DNA of 13,138 bases. Origin: Acidobacteriota bacterium. GTDB lineage: Bacteria > Acidobacteriota > Terriglobia > UBA7540. Location of the stretch: the NCBI GenBank assembly GCA_021827245.1, contig JAKAWN010000172.1, positions 1 to 13,138 of the forward strand. The letters are read 5' to 3'. Shown here piece by piece: positions 6,108 to 11,623 of this stretch. Each line of letters starts with the position of its first letter. Position 1 is the first letter of the stretch. Under the pieces are notes generated by a model. The model did not search any database and was not told the origin of the DNA. It saw only the letters and a program-made list of their open reading frames with translations. The position numbers and the translations under genes are program-made.

Positions 6108-7502
6108 ATGCTGAAGAGAACAAGAGCGGCCCTGACATTCGTTGCCGGACTATCGACTCTTCTCGTGGGCCTCTGTCCTCTCTCCGCGGCTAAGGGCACG
6201 GGCAGCGCGGCGGCTAAGCCTTCCCATCTCGTCCGTTCTCCGCAGGTCGTTCACACCGGAACCGGCCCCACCGGCTACATCGTCACTTTCCGTTACGTGA
6301 ACCCGCACGCCAAGCGGATCCAGATCAAGGGCGAGTGGTCCTTCGAACGCCCTTGGGACCTGCCCCAGCTCTCCCCGACCCCCAATCACCCCATCGTCGA
6401 GGGCCAGGGGCTGCTTCCACCGCAGTGGCGGCCAGGCGATGTCCCCTTGCAAAAGCCCAACTCCACGTCGCCGAACTTCCCCGTCGCCGACATGAAAAAG
6501 GGCGAAGACGGCGTGTGGACGTACACCACCCCGCTGCCGTCCGGCGTTTTCACCTATAGCTTTATCGTTGACTGCTACAAACCCCAGGTCTCCAAATGCA
6601 AGCTGATCGCTGACCCCGCCAACCTGCCGTGGACCCAGAAAGAAGGCATCACCGACAGTTCGCTGGCGCACAACAGCCAGGTCTACGTGCCCTCCGATCC
6701 CAGATTCGGCACGGTCAATTACTGGTGGCAGGGGCCGGCCACAGGAACCCATGGCAAGCTGGTTCACCTGACCTACCCTTCCCCCGGCCACGTCACGCCG
6801 AAGGATAGCAACTACATCGTCGTTTACACGCCCCCCGGCTACAGTCCCCACCGCGCCAAGCCCTACCCGACCTTGTACCTGAGCCACGGCGGCGGCGAGA
6901 ACGAGTTGGGCTGGAGTACGCAGGGCGACGTGGCCAACATTCTCGACAACCTCATCGACACCGGCCAGATCCAGCCCATCGTCGTCGTCATGCCCAACGG
7001 AATGGGCTTTCCGCCCTCCACCTTCGACGCCGCCTACGACCACGACATGGTCGCCAACCTGATCCCCTTTGTCGAAGCGCATTATCACGTCTCGACCTCG
7101 GCCAAAGATCGCGCCTTCTCCGGCCTGTCGATGGGCGGCATGCTCACCAACTCGTTCATGATCCAGCACCCTGAGGTCTTCCAGTACTACGGCATGATGA
7201 GCGCCGGCCTACCCCCCGAAAACGCGCGCCTCACCACGGAACAGGCCACCGCGCTCAAAGGCAAGTCCATCTGGGTGGGCGGCGGCTGGCAGGACGCGAT
7301 TTTCGCAGTCGGCTTCAGAATGCGTGGCAGAACTATCCACACCGGCCCGGCCCGCGAGGTCAGCACGCTTGTCCAGGCCGGCGTCCCGGTCACAACCGAC
7401 TTCGTCGACGGCGGCCACGAGTGGTACGTGTGGCGCATCCTGCTGCGCGACTTCCTGACCAGAACAGCATTCCTCCCCCTACCGTACGCGGTCTGGGAAT
7501 GA
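6108..7502 (+). CDS. Secreted esterase (esterase/enterochelin-esterase-like family) with N-terminal beta-sandwich domain
   Basis: A 464-aa protein. The ATG at 6108 is chosen because AAAGGAA precedes it and a signal peptide begins there; a TTG at 6066 in the repeat is rejected. Residues 1-28 are a Sec signal (MLKRTR, hydrophobic core to about 24, LSAA cleavage region), with no lipobox. Residues about 46-155 form an E-set/CBM48-like beta-sandwich (GYIVTFRYVNPHAKRIQIKG, then DGVWTYTTPLPSGVFTYSF). Residues about 215-455 are an alpha/beta hydrolase of the PF00756 type: VYTPPGY, YPTLYLSHGGGENELGW (oxyanion region), IVVVMPNG, then the nucleophile elbow GLSMGG with Ser341. Probable acid is Asp396 (GGWQD), and His437 is in GGHEWYVW. 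CE1 enzymes and Fes-like esterases share this build. Substrate is probably an ester on plant polysaccharide or a similar compound (inference). The enzyme should act in the periplasm or outside the cell. C156 and C164 could form a disulfide. Confidence 0.93.
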   Translation: MLKRTRAALTFVAGLSTLLVGLCPLSAAKGTGSAAAKPSHLVRSPQVVHTGTGPTGYIVTFRYVNPHAKRIQIKGEWSFERPWDLPQLSPTPNHPIVEGQGLLPPQWRPGDVPLQKPNSTSPNFPVADMKKGEDGVWTYTTPLPSGVFTYSFIVDCYKPQVSKCKLIADPANLPWTQKEGITDSSLAHNSQVYVPSDPRFGTVNYWWQGPATGTHGKLVHLTYPSPGHVTPKDSNYIVVYTPPGYSPHRAKPYPTLYLSHGGGENELGWSTQGDVANILDNLIDTGQIQPIVVVMPNGMGFPPSTFDAAYDHDMVANLIPFVEAHYHVSTSAKDRAFSGLSMGGMLTNSFMIQHPEVFQYYGMMSAGLPPENARLTTEQATALKGKSIWVGGGWQDAIFAVGFRMRGRTIHTGPAREVSTLVQAGVPVTTDFVDGGHEWYVWRILLRDFLTRTAFLPLPYAVWE

Positions 7503-7517
7503 TCTCCCCGATTGCCG

Positions 7518-7550
7518 GGCGGGTGGCGTGCACATTGATGTTTGTGTCTA
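7518..7550 (+). repeat. Short degenerate copy of the repeat module 1 start
   Basis: GCGGGTGGCGTGCACATTGA, then TGTTTGTGTCTAC, matches the start of module 1 elsewhere (GCGGGTGGCG-AGACATTGATGTTTAATGTCTG), 15 nt after the esterase stop. The rest of the module is not recognisable. The inner hairpin is broken, but an outer stem GGGCGG / CCGCCC (about 7517-7558) may have formed around it. Confidence 0.55.
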
Positions 7551-7698
7551 CTCCGCCCGCTGTGGGGCTTTCGGAGACCGCGACCGGAGAACCCGCGGCA
7601 TGGAAGGCATGCTATGGAGGCCCGCTGTCACTTTCGCTTGTGACCCGCATCACGGACTCGGGTTGGCGTTTCTGGCGTCGTTAACAAACAAGTAACTA

Positions 7699-7717
7699 AC
7701 GCAACGGCCGTTTGCGT
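7699..7717. promoter_or_regulatory. Inverted repeat, possible operator
   Basis: ACGCAA-CGGCCGT-TTGCGT is a 6-bp inverted repeat whose centre contains the 10-nt palindrome AACGGCCGTT. It lies 37 nt upstream of the receiver gene at 7755, a position fitting an operator or a regulator-binding site. The binding protein is unknown. Confidence 0.35.
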
Positions 7718-7754
7718 CAGCCAAGAACCGACAGTGTTGCGCAGGGGACGGTTT

Positions 7755-8168
7755 ATGGCCCAGAGGAAGTTGTTCGCACTATTGGTTTCTGACGGTGACG
7801 AATCGTTTGAGAGCTTAAGGGAAGTGCTGAAGTCCAGCGGGACGGAAGTCTGGAATGCCCGAACGTGTGCAGAAGCTGCGCGCCTGCTGGACCAGACCCA
7901 TCCTCATCTTATCTTCACGGCCACCCAACACGGCGATGGTACCTGGCGTGACATTATCACCCTGGCCGAAAAAGCCTCTGTGGCGACCAACGTCATTGTG
8001 GTGGGCGAGTCTAAGGACATCAGGCTCTATATTGCAGCAATGGAGCCCGGGGCGTTTGACTTCATTCTTCCCCCTTTCGAATCTGAACCCGTAGGCCACG
8101 TCATCCGAGTGGCGGCAGAAGATGTCCGCAGACGACGGGAGGCTCAGGCCGTGAGAGGCGTGGAATAA
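7755..8168 (+). CDS. Orphan pseudo-receiver protein (CheY-like fold, phosphoacceptor lost)
   Basis: A 137-aa single-domain protein. The ATG at 7755 has AGGGGA at correct spacing and is preferred over a GTG at 7734. The pattern of a response-regulator receiver is clear: LFALLVSDGDESF (6-18), then a helix, HLIFTATQHGDG (51-62), NVIVVGES (79-86), and AAMEPGAFDFILPPFESE (94-111). At the phosphoacceptor position (the PDLILLD pattern) there is Ala56, and the conserved Lys of the KPF motif is Pro106, so phosphorylation at the usual Asp is not possible. No output domain follows. It may be a protein-interaction module or an atypical, ligand-responsive receiver. A second receiver gene lies 75 nt downstream, and no histidine kinase is nearby. 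Confidence 0.88.
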   Translation: MAQRKLFALLVSDGDESFESLREVLKSSGTEVWNARTCAEAARLLDQTHPHLIFTATQHGDGTWRDIITLAEKASVATNVIVVGESKDIRLYIAAMEPGAFDFILPPFESEPVGHVIRVAAEDVRRRREAQAVRGVE

Positions 8169-8220
8169 CCGGGCCGCTGCGCACCTGATGAGATTGCGCT
8201 CAATCCGTCAGAGGAAGGAA

Positions 8221-8247
8221 ATGACTTCAAGCGATGAGATGAAATGA
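8221..8247 (+). CDS. Possible 8-codon leader peptide coupled to the receiver gene
   Basis: ATG at 8221 begins an 8-codon frame (MTSSDEMK) with GAGGAAGGAA immediately before it. Its TGA stop overlaps the ATG of the 8244 gene as ATGA. No separate strong Shine-Dalgarno is seen for 8244, so translation may be coupled through this mini-ORF. It could also be only a chance frame, with GATGAGATGAA acting as a poor ribosome site. Confidence 0.3.
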   Translation: MTSSDEMK

Positions 8248-8684
8248 GCGGAACGACGCCGAAGCCTCCCATCCCCGATGCGTACTGGCCAGGCTTAGAC
8301 GTGCTGATCTTCAGCAATGACAAGGAATTTATCGATCACCATCGCGCGATCCTGCTCTCCATTGGATTCGCCCCCATTACGGCGACCACGCTCGAAGCGG
8401 CGCTTGCCATTCTCGGGGTGATGGCCATAGAACTGGTGATCGTCGACGAGCAGGCCGGGGCTCTGGAGACCCTGAGAATCCTGAAACAAGCCGGAGATGT
8501 GGGGCAGAGCGTGCCCGTTTTGGTGGTTAGCCAGAGCTCCGACACGGAGTTGCGACGCCAGGCACTGGAGCTGGGAGCTGAGTGTTATCTGGATCGGCCG
8601 GCCTTCCAGGATGATGTCGTGCGGGTGCTTCTTGCCCACTGCACTCGTGGCGGAAGTCCTCTTTGGGGACCGCAACAAAACTGA
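8244..8684 (+). CDS. Orphan single-domain response regulator receiver
   Basis: A 146-aa CheY-like protein. Residues 1-15 form a Pro-rich lead, and the receiver fold spans about 17-132: VLIFSNDKEF (20-29, acidic N25-D26), ELVIVDEQAG (63-72) with the phosphoacceptor Asp68, PVLVVSQSSD (91-100) with Ser96 at the Thr/Ser switch position, and GAECYLDRPAF (111-121), where the conserved Lys is Arg118. Phosphorylation is possible because Asp68 is kept, but the Lys-to-Arg change and only one residue of the acidic pair make it atypical. There is no output domain. It follows the pseudo-receiver at 7755-8168, so the pair may act together, with one phosphorylatable and one not (inference). The start overlaps the stop of a possible mini-ORF. 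Confidence 0.88.
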   Translation: MSGTTPKPPIPDAYWPGLDVLIFSNDKEFIDHHRAILLSIGFAPITATTLEAALAILGVMAIELVIVDEQAGALETLRILKQAGDVGQSVPVLVVSQSSDTELRRQALELGAECYLDRPAFQDDVVRVLLAHCTRGGSPLWGPQQN

Positions 8685-8910
8685 GAGATTGACCAACCCT
8701 TACCGTAAACCCCGGCTCTTGGCCTGTGTGCCATCGAGACTGTAGGCCGACTGCGGTCGACGCGCCTTTGGTGATGGTCTTCGTACTCGAGAGGGCCGCG
8801 GTGCGGCGAGCTGTCATCTCGATTCGATGATTCCGGGAGGCCCCACACATCGCAAACGGCGCGGCGTGTGCACCGGCCGACAAATCCGGCGGTGAGGACA
8901 CGACCGCTAC

Positions 8911-8941
8911 AGAAGAAACTCGGACCGCAAAGGTGACGGTC
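8911..8941 (-). terminator. Possible terminator after the dienelactone-hydrolase gene, repeat-like
   Basis: On the minus strand, 24 nt after the stop, GACCGT-CACCTTT-GCGGTC forms a 6-bp stem (one wobble pair), followed by the T-rich GAGTTTCTTCT. The sequence resembles the first hairpin of repeat module 3 (GACCGC-loop-GCGGTC), so it may be a decayed copy. The rest of 8685-8964 shows nothing I can name. Confidence 0.4.
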
Positions 8942-8964
8942 TGCGCTGCACGCTCTACAAGGTT

Positions 8965-9768
8965 TTAGTGCCCGCGCGCAAGGATTCTCTTCCAGCGCGC
9001 CCACGCTTCGTTACGAGCTTTGCGGTTGGCCGCGTTGGCGTCAGGCGCTTCGCCCGCACGCATAAAGCCGTGGCCCGCACCCCTGTAAATCACGGGTTCG
9101 TAAACCTTTCCGGCAGCTTTCATGTTTTCGCGCGTGGTGGGAATGGTGGCTCCGATCCGTTCGTCATTCCCGCCGTAGAATCCGTATACCGGAGCGTTGA
9201 TGCGCGCCATGGCGTCGGCCGGTGGCGGCGGTCCGTAGAAGACAAAGGCGGCGGAGAGATCGGAGCGGTTGGTGGCAAACCGGAAGCTTTGCCCGCCGCC
9301 CCAGCAAAATCCGGCCACGTAGAGCTTGCCGTTGGCGGAAGGAATCTTCAGGGCATAATCAGCCACGGCGTTGAGGTCAGCGGTAATCTGGTCAGGATTG
9401 AGGTGGCTGACCGCCTCAACAGCCTTGCCCGGAGGAAAGCCGGAGCTTCGGCCGCCATTCGGCGCCATGCCGGAAAGCAGGTCGGGAGCAACGGCAATGT
9501 ACCCGGCTGCGGCGACCTGATCGGCGAGATCCTGAACCCAATCCGTCATGCCGAAGATTTCGTGAATGATCAGGACCACGGGGCGCTTGTTGCTGACCTC
9601 GGGATAGACCACGAACGTTTCCACACTGCGGCCATCGTACTTCACGGAAACCCATTCGCGGTGCCGTGGAGATTGATCCACTTTTGCCCGCGCCCATTCC
9701 TGCGCTGAAAGGATAGGCGCGCAAAAAAGCACGAGAACCAGAGTGAGAATCAGACATCTGCCTTTCAT
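8965..9768 (-). CDS. Secreted dienelactone-hydrolase-family protein
   Basis: A 267-aa protein. The ATG at 9768 is chosen because GGGAGGA lies 4-5 nt upstream; another ATG at 9783 would place this site inside the coding region. Residues 1-22 are a Sec signal peptide (MKGRC, hydrophobic core, APILSA cleavage region), so it is exported, unlike the classical cytoplasmic catabolic enzyme. The DLH fold follows: VVLIIHEIFGMTDW (64-77) with Glu70, YIAVAPDLLSG (90-100), the nucleophile elbow GFCWGGG (153-159) with Cys155, YGGNDERI (198-205) with Asp202, and GAGHGFMR (230-237) with His233. The Cys-Asp-His triad and the Glu that activates Cys are all present. The true substrate is unknown; ClcD-type lactones need not be the target, since no aromatic-degradation genes are near. 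It has its own promoter-like region and is not in an operon. Confidence 0.93.
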   Translation of the reverse strand: MKGRCLILTLVLVLFCAPILSAQEWARAKVDQSPRHREWVSVKYDGRSVETFVVYPEVSNKRPVVLIIHEIFGMTDWVQDLADQVAAAGYIAVAPDLLSGMAPNGGRSSGFPPGKAVEAVSHLNPDQITADLNAVADYALKIPSANGKLYVAGFCWGGGQSFRFATNRSDLSAAFVFYGPPPPADAMARINAPVYGFYGGNDERIGATIPTTRENMKAAGKVYEPVIYRGAGHGFMRAGEAPDANAANRKARNEAWARWKRILARGH

Positions 9769-9812
9769 AGTTCCTCCCTGCATGCGGTAGAGACCACCAA
9801 CAGCTGCTTTTG

Positions 9813-9866
9813 AGTTTCCCGCGGGGAATTGAAACTATCATAAGCAAAGGACAATAAGGTTGGCAA
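9813..9866 (-). promoter_or_regulatory. Promoter with overlapping inverted repeat for the dienelactone-hydrolase-family gene
   Basis: On the minus strand, TTGCCA (9866-9861), an 18-nt spacer, and TATGAT (9842-9837) give a fair sigma-70 promoter. Just downstream, AGTTTC-18 nt span-GAAACT (9836-9831 with 9818-9813) is a perfect 6-bp inverted repeat that contains the palindrome CCCGCGGG next to one arm. It would overlap the start point of transcription, an operator-like place. The 5' leader would be about 60 nt. Confidence 0.42.
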
Positions 9867-9896
9867 GGAGTGCATGAGGACCCGGACCCGCGAAAG

Positions 9897-10085
9897 GCGG
9901 CGGGTGGCGTAGAAATTGATGTTTATTGTCTGCGGTCAGCGAAGCTGAGTGGGGTTAGAATAGCGTTGCGCCAGAGCCGCCAATACGGTGAAACCCGCCC
10001 TGTCTGGAACGGATAGGATGGCATTAATAACCACCCGAGCTTTTCGCTTCGCGGAATCGCAGACGCTACAAGGCGAGCATCTGCC
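9897..10085 (+). repeat. Composite intergenic repeat copy (modules 1 and 2)
   Basis: It begins GGCGGGTGGCGTAGAAATTG, followed by ATGTTTATTGTCTGCGGTCA, GCGAAGCTGAGTGGGGTTAG and TTGCGCCAGAGCC. It ends with ATCGCAGACGC and GAGCATCTGCC, the closing hairpin. The first hairpin is broken by changes in both arms. The whole 9769-10111 gap holds this copy, the promoter region next to 9768, and no gene. Confidence 0.7.
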
Positions 10086-10111
10086 CAATCGTTTATTTAT
10101 GAGTGGCGTAA

Positions 10112-10471
10112 TTAATAACGATGGCTGACAAGCCATAGGAGGGGTCCCGGAAGACCGTTGACGAGGTATCGTTCGAGCAGCTTCAGTGTTTTCGGACCGT
10201 TGACTTCAGCGGTGACTGCCAACGTCCTTCCCACCCTGCTGGCCTGAATTTTGCCGATCCCATGGATCTCGGCTCCGGGCCGCTGGTTTGGACACCGCAG
10301 GTCAAGGATGACGGCATCGAATTGCTTGCGGTTCATTATGGCCTTCACAACACCCTGGCTCCCCTCCGCCGGGTTCTCAACCTCCAGCCTTTTCACCAGA
10401 GTTTGAAGATTGCGGATGGGCGGTTCGTCTACCAGAAACAGAACTTGCCGATGTAATGGATTGAGGGGCAT
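10112..10471 (-). CDS. Orphan receiver-like protein, second gene of a two-gene operon
   Basis: A 119-aa protein with a strong Shine-Dalgarno (GGGAGGAT, 7 nt before the ATG). A receiver-type pattern is visible: QVLFLVDEPP (9-18) with the acidic pair D15-E16, FDAVILDLRCP (51-61) with phosphoacceptor Asp57, and RTLAVTAEV (82-90) with Thr87 at the switch position. The conserved Lys-Pro motif is missing, since the end reads RYLVNGLPGPLLW, and there is no output domain. The last residues lie about 27 nt from a repeat copy, so the C-terminus may have been altered by it (inference). It follows a one-TM protein gene with a 29-nt gap, so the two are probably cotranscribed. A distant or degenerate receiver is the best call. 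Confidence 0.8.
   Translation of the reverse strand: MPLNPLHRQVLFLVDEPPIRNLQTLVKRLEVENPAEGSQGVVKAIMNRKQFDAVILDLRCPNQRPGAEIHGIGKIQASRVGRTLAVTAEVNGPKTLKLLERYLVNGLPGPLLWLVSHRY
10121..10136 (-). terminator. Hairpin overlapping the end of the receiver gene
   Basis: ATGGCT-TGTC-AGCCAT on the minus strand is a perfect 6-bp stem with a 4-nt loop that ends 6 nt before the stop codon and is followed by CGTTATTAATTA. It may work as a weak terminator or a 3'-end stabiliser. Confidence 0.3.
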
Positions 10472-10500
10472 GGAAAGATCCTCCCTTAGTACAGGCTGCT

Positions 10501-10965
10501 TCAGGATTCAAGATCGGATGCAGCGATCGGCAAGGAGTTGACACTCAGTTTCTCTCCTACCGAATTGGCAAAAAACTGGAGAACGGTTGCCAATCTCATC
10601 ACCGCCTGTTTCTCATGGAGCTTGAATGCATGACGAATGGGCAGAGAGAAAAGCAGGAAACGAAAATAAATGACCAGAAGACGCTCGCGCCGCGAAAGAT
10701 GCCGTCGCGAGAGGTCGACGTTCTTCAGCAGGTATTCCAACGTCATGAAATCGCACTTGAAGGTGAGGCGCACATCAGAGTAATTGAACGAGGCATCGGC
10801 GGCACAGGAATCGCGCAGGCCCGGGTACTCCAGCCGAATGGCCTTGATAATATCCTGGTGATACGGGTGGCTGAATTCCCGCCGCAGCACCTTCTCGCAG
10901 AGCGTCTGAAGATAGAAGAAAAACAGGGCACCCGAAACAGCCAGAACCAGAACCGACATCACCAT
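10501..10965 (-). CDS. Small protein with one N-terminal membrane helix, unknown function
   Basis: A 154-aa protein that I do not recognise. The ATG at 10965 is chosen because GGGGAGGAGTAACA directly precedes it; a TTG at 11007 is in frame but lacks support. Residues about 3-20 are a hydrophobic segment (SVLVLAVSGALFFFYLQ), a likely membrane anchor without clear signal-peptidase site. The rest is soluble and mostly helical: a charged middle part (HPYHQDIIKAIRLEYPGLRD, 33-52), a basic helix (NVDLSRRHLSRRERLLVIYF, 82-101) and an amphipathic end. It precedes the receiver gene by 29 nt, forming an operon whose receiver partner may bind this membrane protein (inference). Confidence 0.82.
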   Translation of the reverse strand: MVMSVLVLAVSGALFFFYLQTLCEKVLRREFSHPYHQDIIKAIRLEYPGLRDSCAADASFNYSDVRLTFKCDFMTLEYLLKNVDLSRRHLSRRERLLVIYFRFLLFSLPIRHAFKLHEKQAVMRLATVLQFFANSVGEKLSVNSLPIAASDLES

Positions 10966-11010
10966 TGTTACTCCTCCCCACGGAGCAGATTTACCTCTGC
11001 CTAGCAATCC

Positions 11011-11038
11011 ATCATACGCCCATTTGCATGCTTGACAA
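11011..11038 (-). promoter_or_regulatory. Sigma-70-like promoter of the one-TM/receiver operon
   Basis: On the minus strand, TTGTCA (11038-11033), a 16-nt spacer and TATGAT (11016-11011) lie about 46 nt upstream of the ATG at 10965. The hexamers match the consensus at 5 of 6 (TTGTCA) and 5 of 6 (TATGAT) positions. Confidence 0.5.
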
Positions 11039-11469
11039 TATGACTAAAGTACCAATACCCGCGACTATACTTGCCGCAGGCATTCGGTGCCTCCCCGGCG
11101 ACACCAACTCTCGTCGCGCATTCCCACCGGGCTTTGGAAGCGCTTAGCGGACTTAAAAGCTGTCAGACCTTTTCGGCTGTAGCAGGATTTGTGGCGGCTA
11201 TTCCGCCGGGCCTCATCTTTGCGATTCTCTGGCTTGAAAGCTGTACGGTCTCTGTACTACACACGAGCCGCCTCAATCCCCGTTGGATTAAACGTAGCAG
11301 ACCGAGTTACGACATCACGATGGGGATTTCCGCCAGACGCGCATCTTCGGGAAAGCGTTCGGCAGATTGATGGCTACATAATATATAGAAATGCTGAAGT
11401 ACCTGGCGTTGGCCTGTTTCCAGACAGTCCAGGATACTCAGGACGAGTTCAACAGGTCTCTTATTGTAG
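11039..11469. other. Gene-free stretch between the operon promoter and tRNA-Leu
   Basis: No convincing gene. A plus-strand frame of 99 codons (11071-11370) contains a hydrophobic run, FSAVAGFVAAIPPGLIFAIL, but no ribosome site or recognised domain; it overlaps another open frame. Two similar blocks, CTTAAAAGCTGT at 11151 and CTTGAAAGCTGT at 11233, stand about 82 nt apart. An unrelated repeat or a decayed gene is possible. Confidence 0.35.
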
Positions 11470-11558
11470 TGGTGCTGGAGGAGGGAGTCGAACCCTCACG
11501 CCGTTTGCACAGCGCCAGATTTTGAGTCTGGTGCGTCTGCCAATTCCGCCACTCCAGC
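11470..11558 (-). tRNA. tRNA-Leu (anticodon CAA)
   Basis: The minus strand gives a full class II tRNA. Acceptor stem GCTGGAG / CTCCAGC, discriminator A, and an encoded CCA at 11470-11472. The D arm holds GGCGGAATTGGCAGACGC. The anticodon stem CCAGA / TCTGG carries loop CTCAAAA, giving anticodon CAA, which reads UUG. A long variable arm follows, as expected for leucine, and the T arm is GAGGG-TTCGACT-CCCTC. It stands alone and is probably expressed from its own promoter downstream of the 11624 gene. Confidence 0.97.
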
Positions 11559-11593
11559 AATAGGACAAGCTATTACTGTACAACAGGTTGCTG

Positions 11594-11623
11594 CTTATAC
11601 ACCATCGTGTTCATAAGCTCCAA
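11594..11623 (-). promoter_or_regulatory. Possible promoter of tRNA-Leu
   Basis: TTGGAG (11623-11618), an 18-nt spacer and TATAAG (11599-11594) on the minus strand, about 36 nt upstream of the tRNA 5' end. The match is moderate. Readthrough from the upstream glycosidase-like gene is also possible. Confidence 0.3.

Noticed and set aside
5762..6193. 143-codon plus-strand frame
   Set aside because: It consists of repeat modules 1 to 3 and then overlaps the esterase start in another frame.
6150..7169. 339-codon minus-strand frame opposite the esterase
   Set aside because: It is an antisense shadow caused by high GC at third positions. The plus-strand esterase has clear catalytic motifs.
11032..11037. 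Plus-strand TTGACA as a promoter -35
   Set aside because: No -10 hexamer lies at 16-19 nt spacing and no gene follows on the plus strand.
11071..11370. 99-codon plus-strand frame with a hydrophobic run
   Set aside because: No ribosome site, no domain, and a second open frame overlaps it. It is kept only as a note on the gene-free stretch.
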